Shown here piece by piece: positions 26,948-34,726 of a stretch of DNA of 64,000 nucleotides. Position 1 is the stretch's first letter. Each line of letters begins with the position of its first letter. The notes below the pieces were generated by a model. That model saw nothing but the letters and a program-made list of their open reading frames with translations, did not search any database and had not been told where the DNA came from. Made by a program: the position numbers and the translations under genes. This DNA is from Saccharicrinis sp963677345 (GTDB lineage: Bacteria; Bacteroidota; Bacteroidia; Bacteroidales; Marinilabiliaceae): the NCBI GenBank assembly GCA_963677345.2, contig CAXXLC010000028.1, positions 310,001 to 374,000 of the forward strand, read 5' to 3'.

Positions 26948-27060
26948 ATTGCAAATTTGTGAACCAATAATAATAATATTTTGACAAACAATCTCTCTAA
27001 TCAGAAAATTCTTAGATCGGATTTGAGATTAATTAAAAGTCAGGTATAAAAAAAAATAAA

Positions 27061-27095
27061 AAAATCCTTAAAACATAGTGTTTACGGGATTTTTT
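27061..27095 (-). terminator. Terminator of the MutS-like gene
   Basis: AAAAATCC (27061-27068) pairs with GGATTTTT (27088-27095). The inner AAACA/TGTTT stem is separated by a small internal loop. On the minus strand it follows the stop at 27115 and ends in a T tract. Confidence 0.7.
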
Positions 27096-27114
27096 TATAA
27101 AAAAACAGAAAAAA

Positions 27115-28941
27115 TTATTCGATTGGTATAATTCCCATCTTTTTCATTAAAAACGATGCATTATGGTTCTTTGTTACCCCTTTATATAACTTATAATCAA
27201 ACAACAACTTACCCGAATCATTTTTAACTTCGAAACAATAATTGGCTACCCGGCCTGAAGTTTCATCCTCTAAAATTTCAAGTTCCAAATCGTGAGTGGC
27301 AATCAGACCGTAAGCGGTAAAGTTCAATAAGTTTCTTATCAAGGCCATACTTCCATAGGTTTTATCCTTAGAATTAGTACCCTTGAGTATTTCATCCAAT
27401 ATGATAAAAATATCATTACCATTTTGCAGCTTATCAATTATATACTTTAACCTTTTTAATTCAGCAAAGAAATAAGACTCATGTTTCATTAAAGAGTCGG
27501 TGGTTCGCATATTTGTAACCAACTCCATGGGTTTATAAATCATCCTATCCGCACAAACCACAGCACCGCAATTTGCCAAAACCAAATTGAGGCCAATACT
27601 TCTTAAAAAAGTACTTTTCCCTGACATATTGGCTCCTGTTATTAAAGTAAATACCGAATCTTTAAAATTAAAATCATTACATATCCTTTCTTTTGTATCG
27701 ATTAAAGGATGCCCTAAATTTTCAACATTAAAAACCTGATCATCAGAAATTTCAGGAAAAACATAATCAGGATGATTAAAAACATATCCGGCCAGGCTAC
27801 AATATGCATCAATTTCATGAACAACATCAAACCACTCAAACAACTGACTTTGATAAGTATCCAACCATTTCTCTATTTTTAACACATATTTAAAATCCCA
27901 TAATAAAACACCATTCAACACAACCCCTGATAACATTCCATTGCGCTGATCAAAGTGATTCATATACACACTAAGCTTTTTTATAGCTAATGCGGCATTT
28001 GCATTTTCAGAAGATAATATATTTTTTAACTGAACTAATTTTTCAGAAGTAAACTCTTGCTTGACAATCAAATTTGTTAAGGAGGCGTAATTCTGAAGGA
28101 TAACTGAAAGAGATGAAAATTTTAAATTGAAAGTATTAGTAGCTTTTAAATAAGTACCCACAAAACTCAAATTAAAGAGAAAAATCATTATTGGAACAAC
28201 AGGATTCAGTCCAAAAAATGACCAAACAAAAGTCAATATAAAAGAAATCGGAAGAATTTTTATGAGCACTTTAAAAAAAACACCTTTTGTTCTAAGCCAT
28301 GGAGAATACTCTTTGAAATAGTTCACTTTTGTTATATCCTCTTCTGACTCATTCAGCACTCTTCCTTTAGCATAAAACTCCTGCCGAAATTCAATCTTTT
28401 TAGATAATTCCTGAAATACCTTTTGATTTCGATGTAAGTCCTTAATATCGACAGAAGAACGAGTGAGTAACCCTGCTAATTTCCTTTCACCTTCAATAGT
28501 TGCAGAGCGATTAATAAATTGGAAAAATGACGACTCTCCAAATAAATCTAAATCATATGAAAAGTTATGCAATGGGTCTTTATACTTCTCGCCAGAACCA
28601 AAGCAATCCCAATTGCCGTTTAAAGCAGAAATCTCATTATGATTCAACTCTTTCAGAAATGAAAATTCACTTTTTTGTCTTTTATAATGATTAAATTGTT
28701 TAATCAAGTATACAAAACAAGAAATAAAAGCAATAAAAACCGAAGCCGATATAACGATTGAATATTCAAAAATATAAAATGGAAGAACAAACATTAAAAC
28801 AAAGCACAATACTCGTATCCATCCGGAATGAATTATTTTACGAGAATAAAAGCTGCCTTGTTCTTCGTATTTTTCTTCTAATAGTTTATACTCTTGAACT
28901 AATCTGTCATATCCTTGTTCGACTCGTCCAGTGCTTTCCAT
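27115..28941 (-). CDS. Membrane-anchored MutS-like ATPase
   Basis: The 608-residue protein has the MutS core and ABC-type ATPase at its C-terminus: Walker A TGANMSGKSTFLRSIGLN (about 434-451), Walker B IFIILDEILKGTNSKDK and the ATHDLELE switch. It lacks the N-terminal mismatch-recognition domain with its Phe-x-Glu. Instead, hydrophobic pairs occur around residues 43-85 and 215-255, so the protein is probably tied to the inner membrane. It is neither MutS1 nor MutS2 (no Smr domain). The family is known in Bacteroidota but its role is not. The start overlaps the end of obgE by 43 nt. Confidence 0.82.
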   Translation of the reverse strand: MESTGRVEQGYDRLVQEYKLLEEKYEEQGSFYSRKIIHSGWIRVLCFVLMFVLPFYIFEYSIVISASVFIAFISCFVYLIKQFNHYKRQKSEFSFLKELNHNEISALNGNWDCFGSGEKYKDPLHNFSYDLDLFGESSFFQFINRSATIEGERKLAGLLTRSSVDIKDLHRNQKVFQELSKKIEFRQEFYAKGRVLNESEEDITKVNYFKEYSPWLRTKGVFFKVLIKILPISFILTFVWSFFGLNPVVPIMIFLFNLSFVGTYLKATNTFNLKFSSLSVILQNYASLTNLIVKQEFTSEKLVQLKNILSSENANAALAIKKLSVYMNHFDQRNGMLSGVVLNGVLLWDFKYVLKIEKWLDTYQSQLFEWFDVVHEIDAYCSLAGYVFNHPDYVFPEISDDQVFNVENLGHPLIDTKERICNDFNFKDSVFTLITGANMSGKSTFLRSIGLNLVLANCGAVVCADRMIYKPMELVTNMRTTDSLMKHESYFFAELKRLKYIIDKLQNGNDIFIILDEILKGTNSKDKTYGSMALIRNLLNFTAYGLIATHDLELEILEDETSGRVANYCFEVKNDSGKLLFDYKLYKGVTKNHNASFLMKKMGIIPIE

Positions 28942-29909
28942 ATCATATCTTTTAACTCAGTAATACCAATATTGGCAACCGAAGATATAAAAGTATACGG
29001 AATTTCGGGTAAGTCTTTTTTAATTTCAGCAATCAACTCATCGTCGAGCAAATCGCACTTTGAAATGGCAAGTAATCTTTGTTTATCTAAAAGCTCGGGG
29101 TTATAAACCTTTAATTCATTTAATAACACCTGATATTCATTAACAATATCATCAGCATCAGCAGGAATCAGGAACAACAAGATGGAGTTACGCTCAATAT
29201 GACGCAAAAATCTTAATCCAAGACCTTTACCTTCACTGGCTCCCTCAATAATACCTGGAATATCAGCCATGACAAAAGACTTGAAATCACGATAATTTAC
29301 AATACCCAGGTTAGGCACCAAAGTAGTAAAAGGATAATCGCCAATCTCAGGTTTTGCAGCAGAAACAACCGATAATAATGTTGACTTACCGGCATTAGGA
29401 AAGCCTACCAAACCAACATCAGCCAATACTTTCAATTCAAGTATAACAGCAATTTCAATCCCTTCTAATCCAGGTTGTGCATAACGAGGTGTTTGATTTG
29501 TTGAGGATTTAAAGTGCATATTTCCTCTACCTCCTTTTCCTCCCGGAGCCAGAATAAACTCCTGACCATCTTCGGTAATCTCACACATCACCTCTCCGGT
29601 TTCGGCACTTTTGGCAATAGTACCCAGCGGCACAAATATTGTTTTATCCTCACCCTGAGAACCAAAACTACCTTGAGCACCACCCGACATACCATGACCG
29701 GCAAAAATGTGCCTCTGAAATTTCAAGTGTAATAAAGTCCAGTGATTACGGCTACCTTTAATAATTACATGACCACCTCTACCGCCATCTCCTCCATCAG
29801 GACCACCTTTAGGAACAAATTTTTCTCTACGCATATGTGCAGAACCAGCCCCTCCCTTACCAGAGCGACAAAATATCTTTACATAATCAACAAAATTACT
29901 ACTTGCCAT
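28899..29909 (-). CDS. obgE: GTPase Obg
   Basis: I place the start at MASSNFVDYVKIFCRSGKGG, giving 336 residues. The upstream in-frame ATG would add 12 hydrophobic residues that are not part of the family. The glycine-rich Obg fold (GGPDGGDGGRGGHV) comes first, then the G domain with G1 GFPNAGKSTLL, switch DIPGIIEGASEGKGLGLRFLRHIER and NKxD-like SKCD. The optional C-terminal OCT domain is absent. Obg acts in 50S ribosome assembly and stress control. It is upstream of, and overlaps, the MutS-like gene. Confidence 0.94.
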   Translation of the reverse strand: MASSNFVDYVKIFCRSGKGGAGSAHMRREKFVPKGGPDGGDGGRGGHVIIKGSRNHWTLLHLKFQRHIFAGHGMSGGAQGSFGSQGEDKTIFVPLGTIAKSAETGEVMCEITEDGQEFILAPGGKGGRGNMHFKSSTNQTPRYAQPGLEGIEIAVILELKVLADVGLVGFPNAGKSTLLSVVSAAKPEIGDYPFTTLVPNLGIVNYRDFKSFVMADIPGIIEGASEGKGLGLRFLRHIERNSILLFLIPADADDIVNEYQVLLNELKVYNPELLDKQRLLAISKCDLLDDELIAEIKKDLPEIPYTFISSVANIGITELKDMIWKALDESNKDMTD

Positions 29910-29921
29910 AACCAATACACT

Positions 29922-29960
29922 AAAAAAACAAGCCACGGAAAGCACATAACTCCCGCGGCT
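29922..29960 (-). terminator. Terminator of hpt-adk
   Basis: AGCCACGG (29931-29938) and CCGCGGCT (29953-29960) pair with one G-U wobble on the minus strand, followed there by TG and seven T residues. It separates hpt-adk from obgE. Confidence 0.78.
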
Positions 29961-29978
29961 GTGATAATTTATAATTTA

Positions 29979-30551
29979 TTATTGTACAGAATCAATTACT
30001 TCAGAAATAGAAGCAAAAATTTCATCAATACTACCAACACCTTTAATTGACTTGTATACTTTTTTCTTCTTATAGAAATCAATTACCGGTTTAGTTTGAG
30101 ATTCATATACATTAATTCTTTTTTCAATCGTTTCAAGGTTATCATCTGACCTACCAGAAACCTTACCCCTCTCTAACAATCTGGACACAAGCTCATCTTT
30201 AGGAACTTCAAGATTAATCATCACATTAACCTTCGTTTTATAATCAGCCAACAATTGCTCTAAAGCCTCTGCTTGCTCCACTGTTCTGGGGAAACCATCA
30301 AAAATAACACCTTTAGAACCTACCAATGATTCAATCTTATTGTCAATCATTCCAATAATTGTTTCATCAGGCACTAACTCACCTTTGTCAATAAAACTCT
30401 TGGCAATTGTTCCAAGTTGAGTATGACCGCTAATTTCTGCTCTTAACAGATCTCCGGTAGAGATGTGTGCTAAATTGTATTTGCTAATGATGTTTTCACT
30501 TTGGGTACCTTTACCGGACCCTGGAGGACCAAAAATTACTACGTTCAACAT
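29979..30551 (-). CDS. adk: Adenylate kinase
   Basis: The 190-residue length is that of the short-lid form. The P-loop is GPPGSGKGTQ (8-17), AMP-site residues are in STGDLLRAEI, GFPRT is intact, and the lid is reduced to ERGKVSGRSDDNLETIEKRINVY without zinc cysteines. It interconverts ATP + AMP and 2 ADP. The gene starts 18 nt after hpt, so hpt-adk is a purine-salvage/nucleotide-balance operon ended by the hairpin at 29922-29960. Confidence 0.96.
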   Translation of the reverse strand: MLNVVIFGPPGSGKGTQSENIISKYNLAHISTGDLLRAEISGHTQLGTIAKSFIDKGELVPDETIIGMIDNKIESLVGSKGVIFDGFPRTVEQAEALEQLLADYKTKVNVMINLEVPKDELVSRLLERGKVSGRSDDNLETIEKRINVYESQTKPVIDFYKKKKVYKSIKGVGSIDEIFASISEVIDSVQ

Positions 30552-30569
30552 TTCGGTTATAGTTTATAT

Positions 30570-31106
30570 TTATTCAACAACTGTATATATATCTGCTAAA
30601 TTACGACCATGGCCATCATAATCAAGACCATAGCCCACAATAAAATCATTAGGAATTTCCATCCCTACATATTCAATATCAAGATCAACCTTACAAGCTT
30701 CAGGTTTAAACAACATAGTAGCAATTTTAACCTCTGCCGGTTGGTATCCTAACAATTGATCCTTGATCATTTCAATGGTAAATCCGGTATCTACAATATC
30801 CTCAAGGATAACAACACATCTACCTTCGATATTCTCATTTAATCCAATAAGCTCTTTAACTTTTCCTGTTGATGAAGTTCCTTCATAAGAAGACAACTTA
30901 ACAAAACTAATTTCACAAGGAAAATTTAATTTTTTCATTAGATCAGCAGCAAACATAAAAGAACCATTCAAAACACAAATCATTAAAGGATCTTTATGAA
31001 CCAAATCCTTATTCATCTTAGCTGCTATTCCTTCTATTGCACTATCTATCGTCTCAAAAGGAATCGACATTTCAAACTCCCTGTCTAATAGCTTTATACG
31101 TTTCAT
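30570..31106 (-). CDS. hpt: Hypoxanthine phosphoribosyltransferase
   Basis: The 178-residue type I PRTase has the PRPP loop VVILEDIVDTGFTIEMI (residues about 96-112), the flexible-loop SSYEGTSSTGKVKEL, and the C-terminal base-binding FIVGYGLDYDGHGRNL. These are diagnostic for hypoxanthine/guanine enzymes. It salvages hypoxanthine or guanine to the nucleotide. It is co-transcribed with adk. The promoter element TACTTTTG at 31136-31143 lies about 30 nt before the ATG. It is divergent from purE, so two purine genes share one intergenic region. Confidence 0.95.
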   Translation of the reverse strand: MKRIKLLDREFEMSIPFETIDSAIEGIAAKMNKDLVHKDPLMICVLNGSFMFAADLMKKLNFPCEISFVKLSSYEGTSSTGKVKELIGLNENIEGRCVVILEDIVDTGFTIEMIKDQLLGYQPAEVKIATMLFKPEACKVDLDIEYVGMEIPNDFIVGYGLDYDGHGRNLADIYTVVE

Positions 31107-31135
31107 TAATCGGACAAAATTTTATTTACGTGGCG

Positions 31136-31143
31136 CAAAAGTA
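31136..31143 (-). promoter_or_regulatory. -7 promoter element of hpt-adk
   Basis: The minus strand reads TACTTTTG, identical to the element before rplU. The 51 nt between here and the divergent purE -7 at 31187-31194 form a shared purine-gene control region. Confidence 0.55.
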
Positions 31144-31186
31144 CAAAAAAATACAATGTTTAAAACCTTTTCTTTTCATAACTTGT

Positions 31187-31194
31187 TAATTTTG
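31187..31194 (+). promoter_or_regulatory. -7 promoter element of purE
   Basis: TAATTTTG matches TAnnTTTG, 41 nt before the purE ATG. No clear -33 element is visible. Confidence 0.45.
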
Positions 31195-31235
31195 CGTTAG
31201 TTTAAACATTTTATTTACTTATATTAAATTACACT

Positions 31236-31742
31236 ATGCAAGCAGTAGTTAGTATTATTATGGGCAGTACATCTGATTTGCCTGTTATGGAAAAGGCAGC
31301 TCAGGTGCTAAATGATTTAAAAATACCGTTTGAAATCAATGCACTTTCAGCACACAGAACCCCTGAGGCTGTTGAAAAATTTGCCAAAGGAGCAGAGGAT
31401 AGAGGGATAAAAGTTATTATTGCAGCTGCAGGTATGGCAGCACACTTACCTGGTGTAATTGCTTCAATGACTAAACTACCAATTATTGGTGTACCCATTA
31501 AGGCGTCCCTTGATGGTTTAGATGCGCTATTAGCTATTGTTCAAATGCCTCCTGGTATACCTGTGGCAACCGTTGGAATTAACGGAGCTCAAAACGCAGG
31601 AATCCTGGCAGCTCAAATGTTAGCATTAGGTGATAAAGAATTAGCTTTAAGAGTAGCAGACTTTAAAGAAAATCTTAAAACAAAAATTGAAAAAGCAAAT
31701 CAGGAGTTAAGTGAAATTAAATACGATTTTAAAACTAACTAG
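31236..31742 (+). CDS. purE: N5-carboxyaminoimidazole ribonucleotide mutase
   Basis: The 168-residue class I PurE has SIIMGSTSDLPVMEKAAQVL, the SAHRTPE loop and IIAAAGMAAHLPGVIASMTKLPIIGVP. It converts N5-CAIR to CAIR in purine synthesis. No purK is next to it. It is divergent from hpt. The next gene, an exported barrel protein, begins 119 nt later with no clear terminator, so read-through is possible, but a functional link is not implied. Confidence 0.95.
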   Translation: MQAVVSIIMGSTSDLPVMEKAAQVLNDLKIPFEINALSAHRTPEAVEKFAKGAEDRGIKVIIAAAGMAAHLPGVIASMTKLPIIGVPIKASLDGLDALLAIVQMPPGIPVATVGINGAQNAGILAAQMLALGDKELALRVADFKENLKTKIEKANQELSEIKYDFKTN

Positions 31743-31861
31743 CTCATTAACAGTATTTATTTTTTTAATTTAATTTTAAAATATTAAAGTTTTTTGTATT
31801 TTTAGGTGAACATTGACACACAGTCGAAGTTCACCTATTTTTTTTTACCACACCCTAAATC

Positions 31862-32710
31862 ATGAAAAACACCTATCAGTCACATCTCCGAAAGTTAATT
31901 TTTATCACTCTATTTATAATAACTACAAGCTTAAACTGCTTATCTCAATCAACCATTCATTTATCTACTGAATCTATAGCCCAGGGCGGAACAGGGGTTG
32001 CATCTAAAGGAACATCAAGTTTATTTGCCAATCCGGCAGGGGTAGCAAGCATAAGAGATTTAAGTCTTGCAGTAAATTATTTCATTCCATATTTCATTCC
32101 GGAACTCAGCAACCAAAAACTTAGCTTAGCCTTCCCTACAAAATATGGCAACATTTACAGCAGCATCAATCGATATGGCTATCAGCAATATAACGAAAAC
32201 ATAGTAACAATTGGTTTTGCAAAAAACATATCCCCACACTTTAGCTTATGCTTCCAACTAAACCTGCAATACAACCAGGTTGCAGAATCAGGCAACGGAC
32301 AACAGTTATTTTCATGTGCAGGAATCCAATTTAACCCTCACCCTTCTTTATGTATAGGATTTGTAGCATTTAACCCGGAAAAAGCTTCTATCAAGATAAA
32401 CAATTACAAAGAGGAAATCTCCTCATACATCAACCTGGGAATAAAATGGATGGCACACTCCAGGTTCTCAATCTCTTCTGAAATTAACAAAACCATTAAC
32501 TACAACACGATTACCCGATTTGGAATAGCATATAAAATAAATCCATTTTTAACTTCAAGAATAGGTGTTTATGGCAAACCAGTAGTTTATACCCTGGGAA
32601 TGGGATTAAATATTGAATCTTTAAATATTGATATAGCGATGACGAACCACCAAAATCTGGGTGTATCATCAGGAATAGGCATTTCTTATAAATTCACGGC
32701 TAAACAATGA
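31862..32710 (+). CDS. PorV/PorQ-like outer-membrane beta-barrel protein
   Basis: The 282-residue protein has a signal peptide (LIFITLFIITTSLNCLSQS). The pattern STESIAQGGTGVASKGTSSLFANPAGVASIRDLSLAVNY near the N-terminus is the A-x-G-G...NPAG motif shared by PorV, PorQ and FadL-like barrels. The rest is alternating beta strands ending GIGISYKF. PorV/PorQ proteins of this shape belong to the type IX secretion system, but this may be a related barrel with another role. Its stop overlaps the next start by 4 nt (ATGA), so the two genes are translationally coupled. Confidence 0.7.
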   Translation: MKNTYQSHLRKLIFITLFIITTSLNCLSQSTIHLSTESIAQGGTGVASKGTSSLFANPAGVASIRDLSLAVNYFIPYFIPELSNQKLSLAFPTKYGNIYSSINRYGYQQYNENIVTIGFAKNISPHFSLCFQLNLQYNQVAESGNGQQLFSCAGIQFNPHPSLCIGFVAFNPEKASIKINNYKEEISSYINLGIKWMAHSRFSISSEINKTINYNTITRFGIAYKINPFLTSRIGVYGKPVVYTLGMGLNIESLNIDIAMTNHQNLGVSSGIGISYKFTAKQ

Positions 32711-34725
32711 AAAAGACTATCTTATTCGTCATTATTATCGTTGCCGCAGAGATAAATGCGCAAGAAAACTCCACCAGAAATGCCATCTACTCACAAATCA
32801 TCGAATACTTAGCAGAAAACGAGATAGAAACAGAAATAAACACCCAGGTATTTGATGAATTATTGGAGTTGACGGAACATAAAGTCAACATCCACCAAGT
32901 CGACAAAAGGTATCTGGAACAATTAATATTTCTTTCTGACTTTCAGATGGATGATTTATTAGATTACATAAGAACTTACGCTCCGGTATACAGCAAATAT
33001 CAATTACAGGCCATTAAGAGTTTTACTCCTGAATTAATTGAAACCTTATCGCTTTTTGTAGAATTTGAAGATGAGATAAAAAAATCTAATCATAATTATT
33101 TCAATGCAAATATTCTCGTTAGAGATTCCTACAATTTAGAAACACCGATTGGCTATAGCAAAAATGATAGCAGCGGATACACTGGAAACAAACATCATTT
33201 ATACCAGAAATCCATATTCAAATATGGTTCAAATATTTCAGCAGGCGTAGTATACGAGAAAGATGCAGGAGAAAAATTTACTGATGCAAAGAATAATCCT
33301 GAGTTTCTATCCGGATTTCTGGAATACAAAAACAACAATTTAATTGAGAATATAATAATCGGAGATTTTAATGTAAACTTGGGTCAGGGACTAGCTATAT
33401 GGAGTGGTTCAAATATTGGAAAAGCAGGCAACATATTTTTAATCAAGAAAAGAGGTGATGGAATCAGAAAATATTCTTCCACCAACGAATCTGATTTTTT
33501 TAGAGGTATTGCTTCAACTATAAGATGGAGGAATCTAAAACTAACGACTTTCATCTCTATGAAAGATATCGATGCCAACATTGAGTACGACTCAATAAAT
33601 AACGATCATTATGCAACGTCATTCCCATCCTCAGGATATCACAGGACGATCAGTGAACTTGCAAAAAAGCATCAGGCACAAAGAAAAACCTATGGCGCTA
33701 GTTTCCAATACCGACTAAAGAACCTAACACTCTCTATCGGAAACGTTTACCAAAATATAAATATAAAAAGCAACCCAAACCCTGCAATTTACAAAAGCCT
33801 TAACGCTATACAAAGCACTTCAAATAATGCCTTTTGTGCCTATAATTATGGAAATTCAAACTTTATAGTATTTGGAGAATGTGCTACAACCACAAACTTT
33901 AACTGGGCAATCCTGAATGGAATATTGATAAAACCCGCTTCAACTATTTCTGCCTCTATTCTGCATCGTAAATTTTCAAAAAAGTATAATTCGCCCTGGA
34001 TGAATGCATTTTCAGAAAGCAGTAATCCCAATGGAGAATCCGGTTTATTTATTGGTATAAGTGCCTTCCCAATACCAAAAACAGAACTACAAAGTTACAT
34101 TGACATATTCAAATTTAACTGGCTTGAATACAACATCAACAAACCTTCCTGTGGATATGAAATATCATTAAAGACATTGTACAAAGTCAATAATCAGACA
34201 AATATTTTTTTTCAATACAAGGAAAAGGACAAAGCAAAGAACATATCCGATTCACAGAATACAATTCACCCAACTGAAAACTACAACCTAAAAAAAATAC
34301 GAACTCAAATCGATTATATAGTAAATACAAACCTAAAAATACAATGCCGAGTAGAAAAGTCGTTCTACAACTCAAAGTCCACAACATCAACAGGTCTACT
34401 CGCCTATTGTAATCTTAAATACAGTATCCCGAAGCCTGAATTATCTTTTTATATCAGATATGGAGTTTTTGACACAGATGATTACAACGCAAGAATTTAT
34501 GCATACGAAAACGACGTATTATACAACTTTAGCATCCCTTCATTTCAGGATAAAGGGTCAAGAGCATACCTGTTAAGCAAGTTAAAACTAAGAGATAACA
34601 TAACACTTTGGATTAAATTAGCACAAACCTGGTATAGTAACAAAAAAGAAATTGGTTCCGGATTACAAACGATAAATCGTAATACCAAAACCAATTTAAA
34701 AATTCAATTGCAAATAAAAATATAA
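32707..34725 (+). CDS. Exported helix-hairpin-helix / beta-barrel protein
   Basis: The 672-residue protein has a signal peptide (TILFVIIIVAAEINAQ). An N-terminal helical region (about 20-130: VFDELLELTEHKVNIHQVDKRYLEQLIFLSDFQMDDLLDYI) resembles the ComEA-like helix-hairpin-helix domain. The remainder, 500 residues, is rich in aromatic beta strands, as in an outer-membrane barrel. Such proteins are widespread in Bacteroidota with no known role. ATGA overlap with the preceding PorV-like gene argues for a joint complex. The HhH assignment is from pattern and the barrel from composition, so both should be treated as moderate. Confidence 0.65.
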   Translation: MKKTILFVIIIVAAEINAQENSTRNAIYSQIIEYLAENEIETEINTQVFDELLELTEHKVNIHQVDKRYLEQLIFLSDFQMDDLLDYIRTYAPVYSKYQLQAIKSFTPELIETLSLFVEFEDEIKKSNHNYFNANILVRDSYNLETPIGYSKNDSSGYTGNKHHLYQKSIFKYGSNISAGVVYEKDAGEKFTDAKNNPEFLSGFLEYKNNNLIENIIIGDFNVNLGQGLAIWSGSNIGKAGNIFLIKKRGDGIRKYSSTNESDFFRGIASTIRWRNLKLTTFISMKDIDANIEYDSINNDHYATSFPSSGYHRTISELAKKHQAQRKTYGASFQYRLKNLTLSIGNVYQNINIKSNPNPAIYKSLNAIQSTSNNAFCAYNYGNSNFIVFGECATTTNFNWAILNGILIKPASTISASILHRKFSKKYNSPWMNAFSESSNPNGESGLFIGISAFPIPKTELQSYIDIFKFNWLEYNINKPSCGYEISLKTLYKVNNQTNIFFQYKEKDKAKNISDSQNTIHPTENYNLKKIRTQIDYIVNTNLKIQCRVEKSFYNSKSTTSTGLLAYCNLKYSIPKPELSFYIRYGVFDTDDYNARIYAYENDVLYNFSIPSFQDKGSRAYLLSKLKLRDNITLWIKLAQTWYSNKKEIGSGLQTINRNTKTNLKIQLQIKI

Positions 34726-34726
34726 T

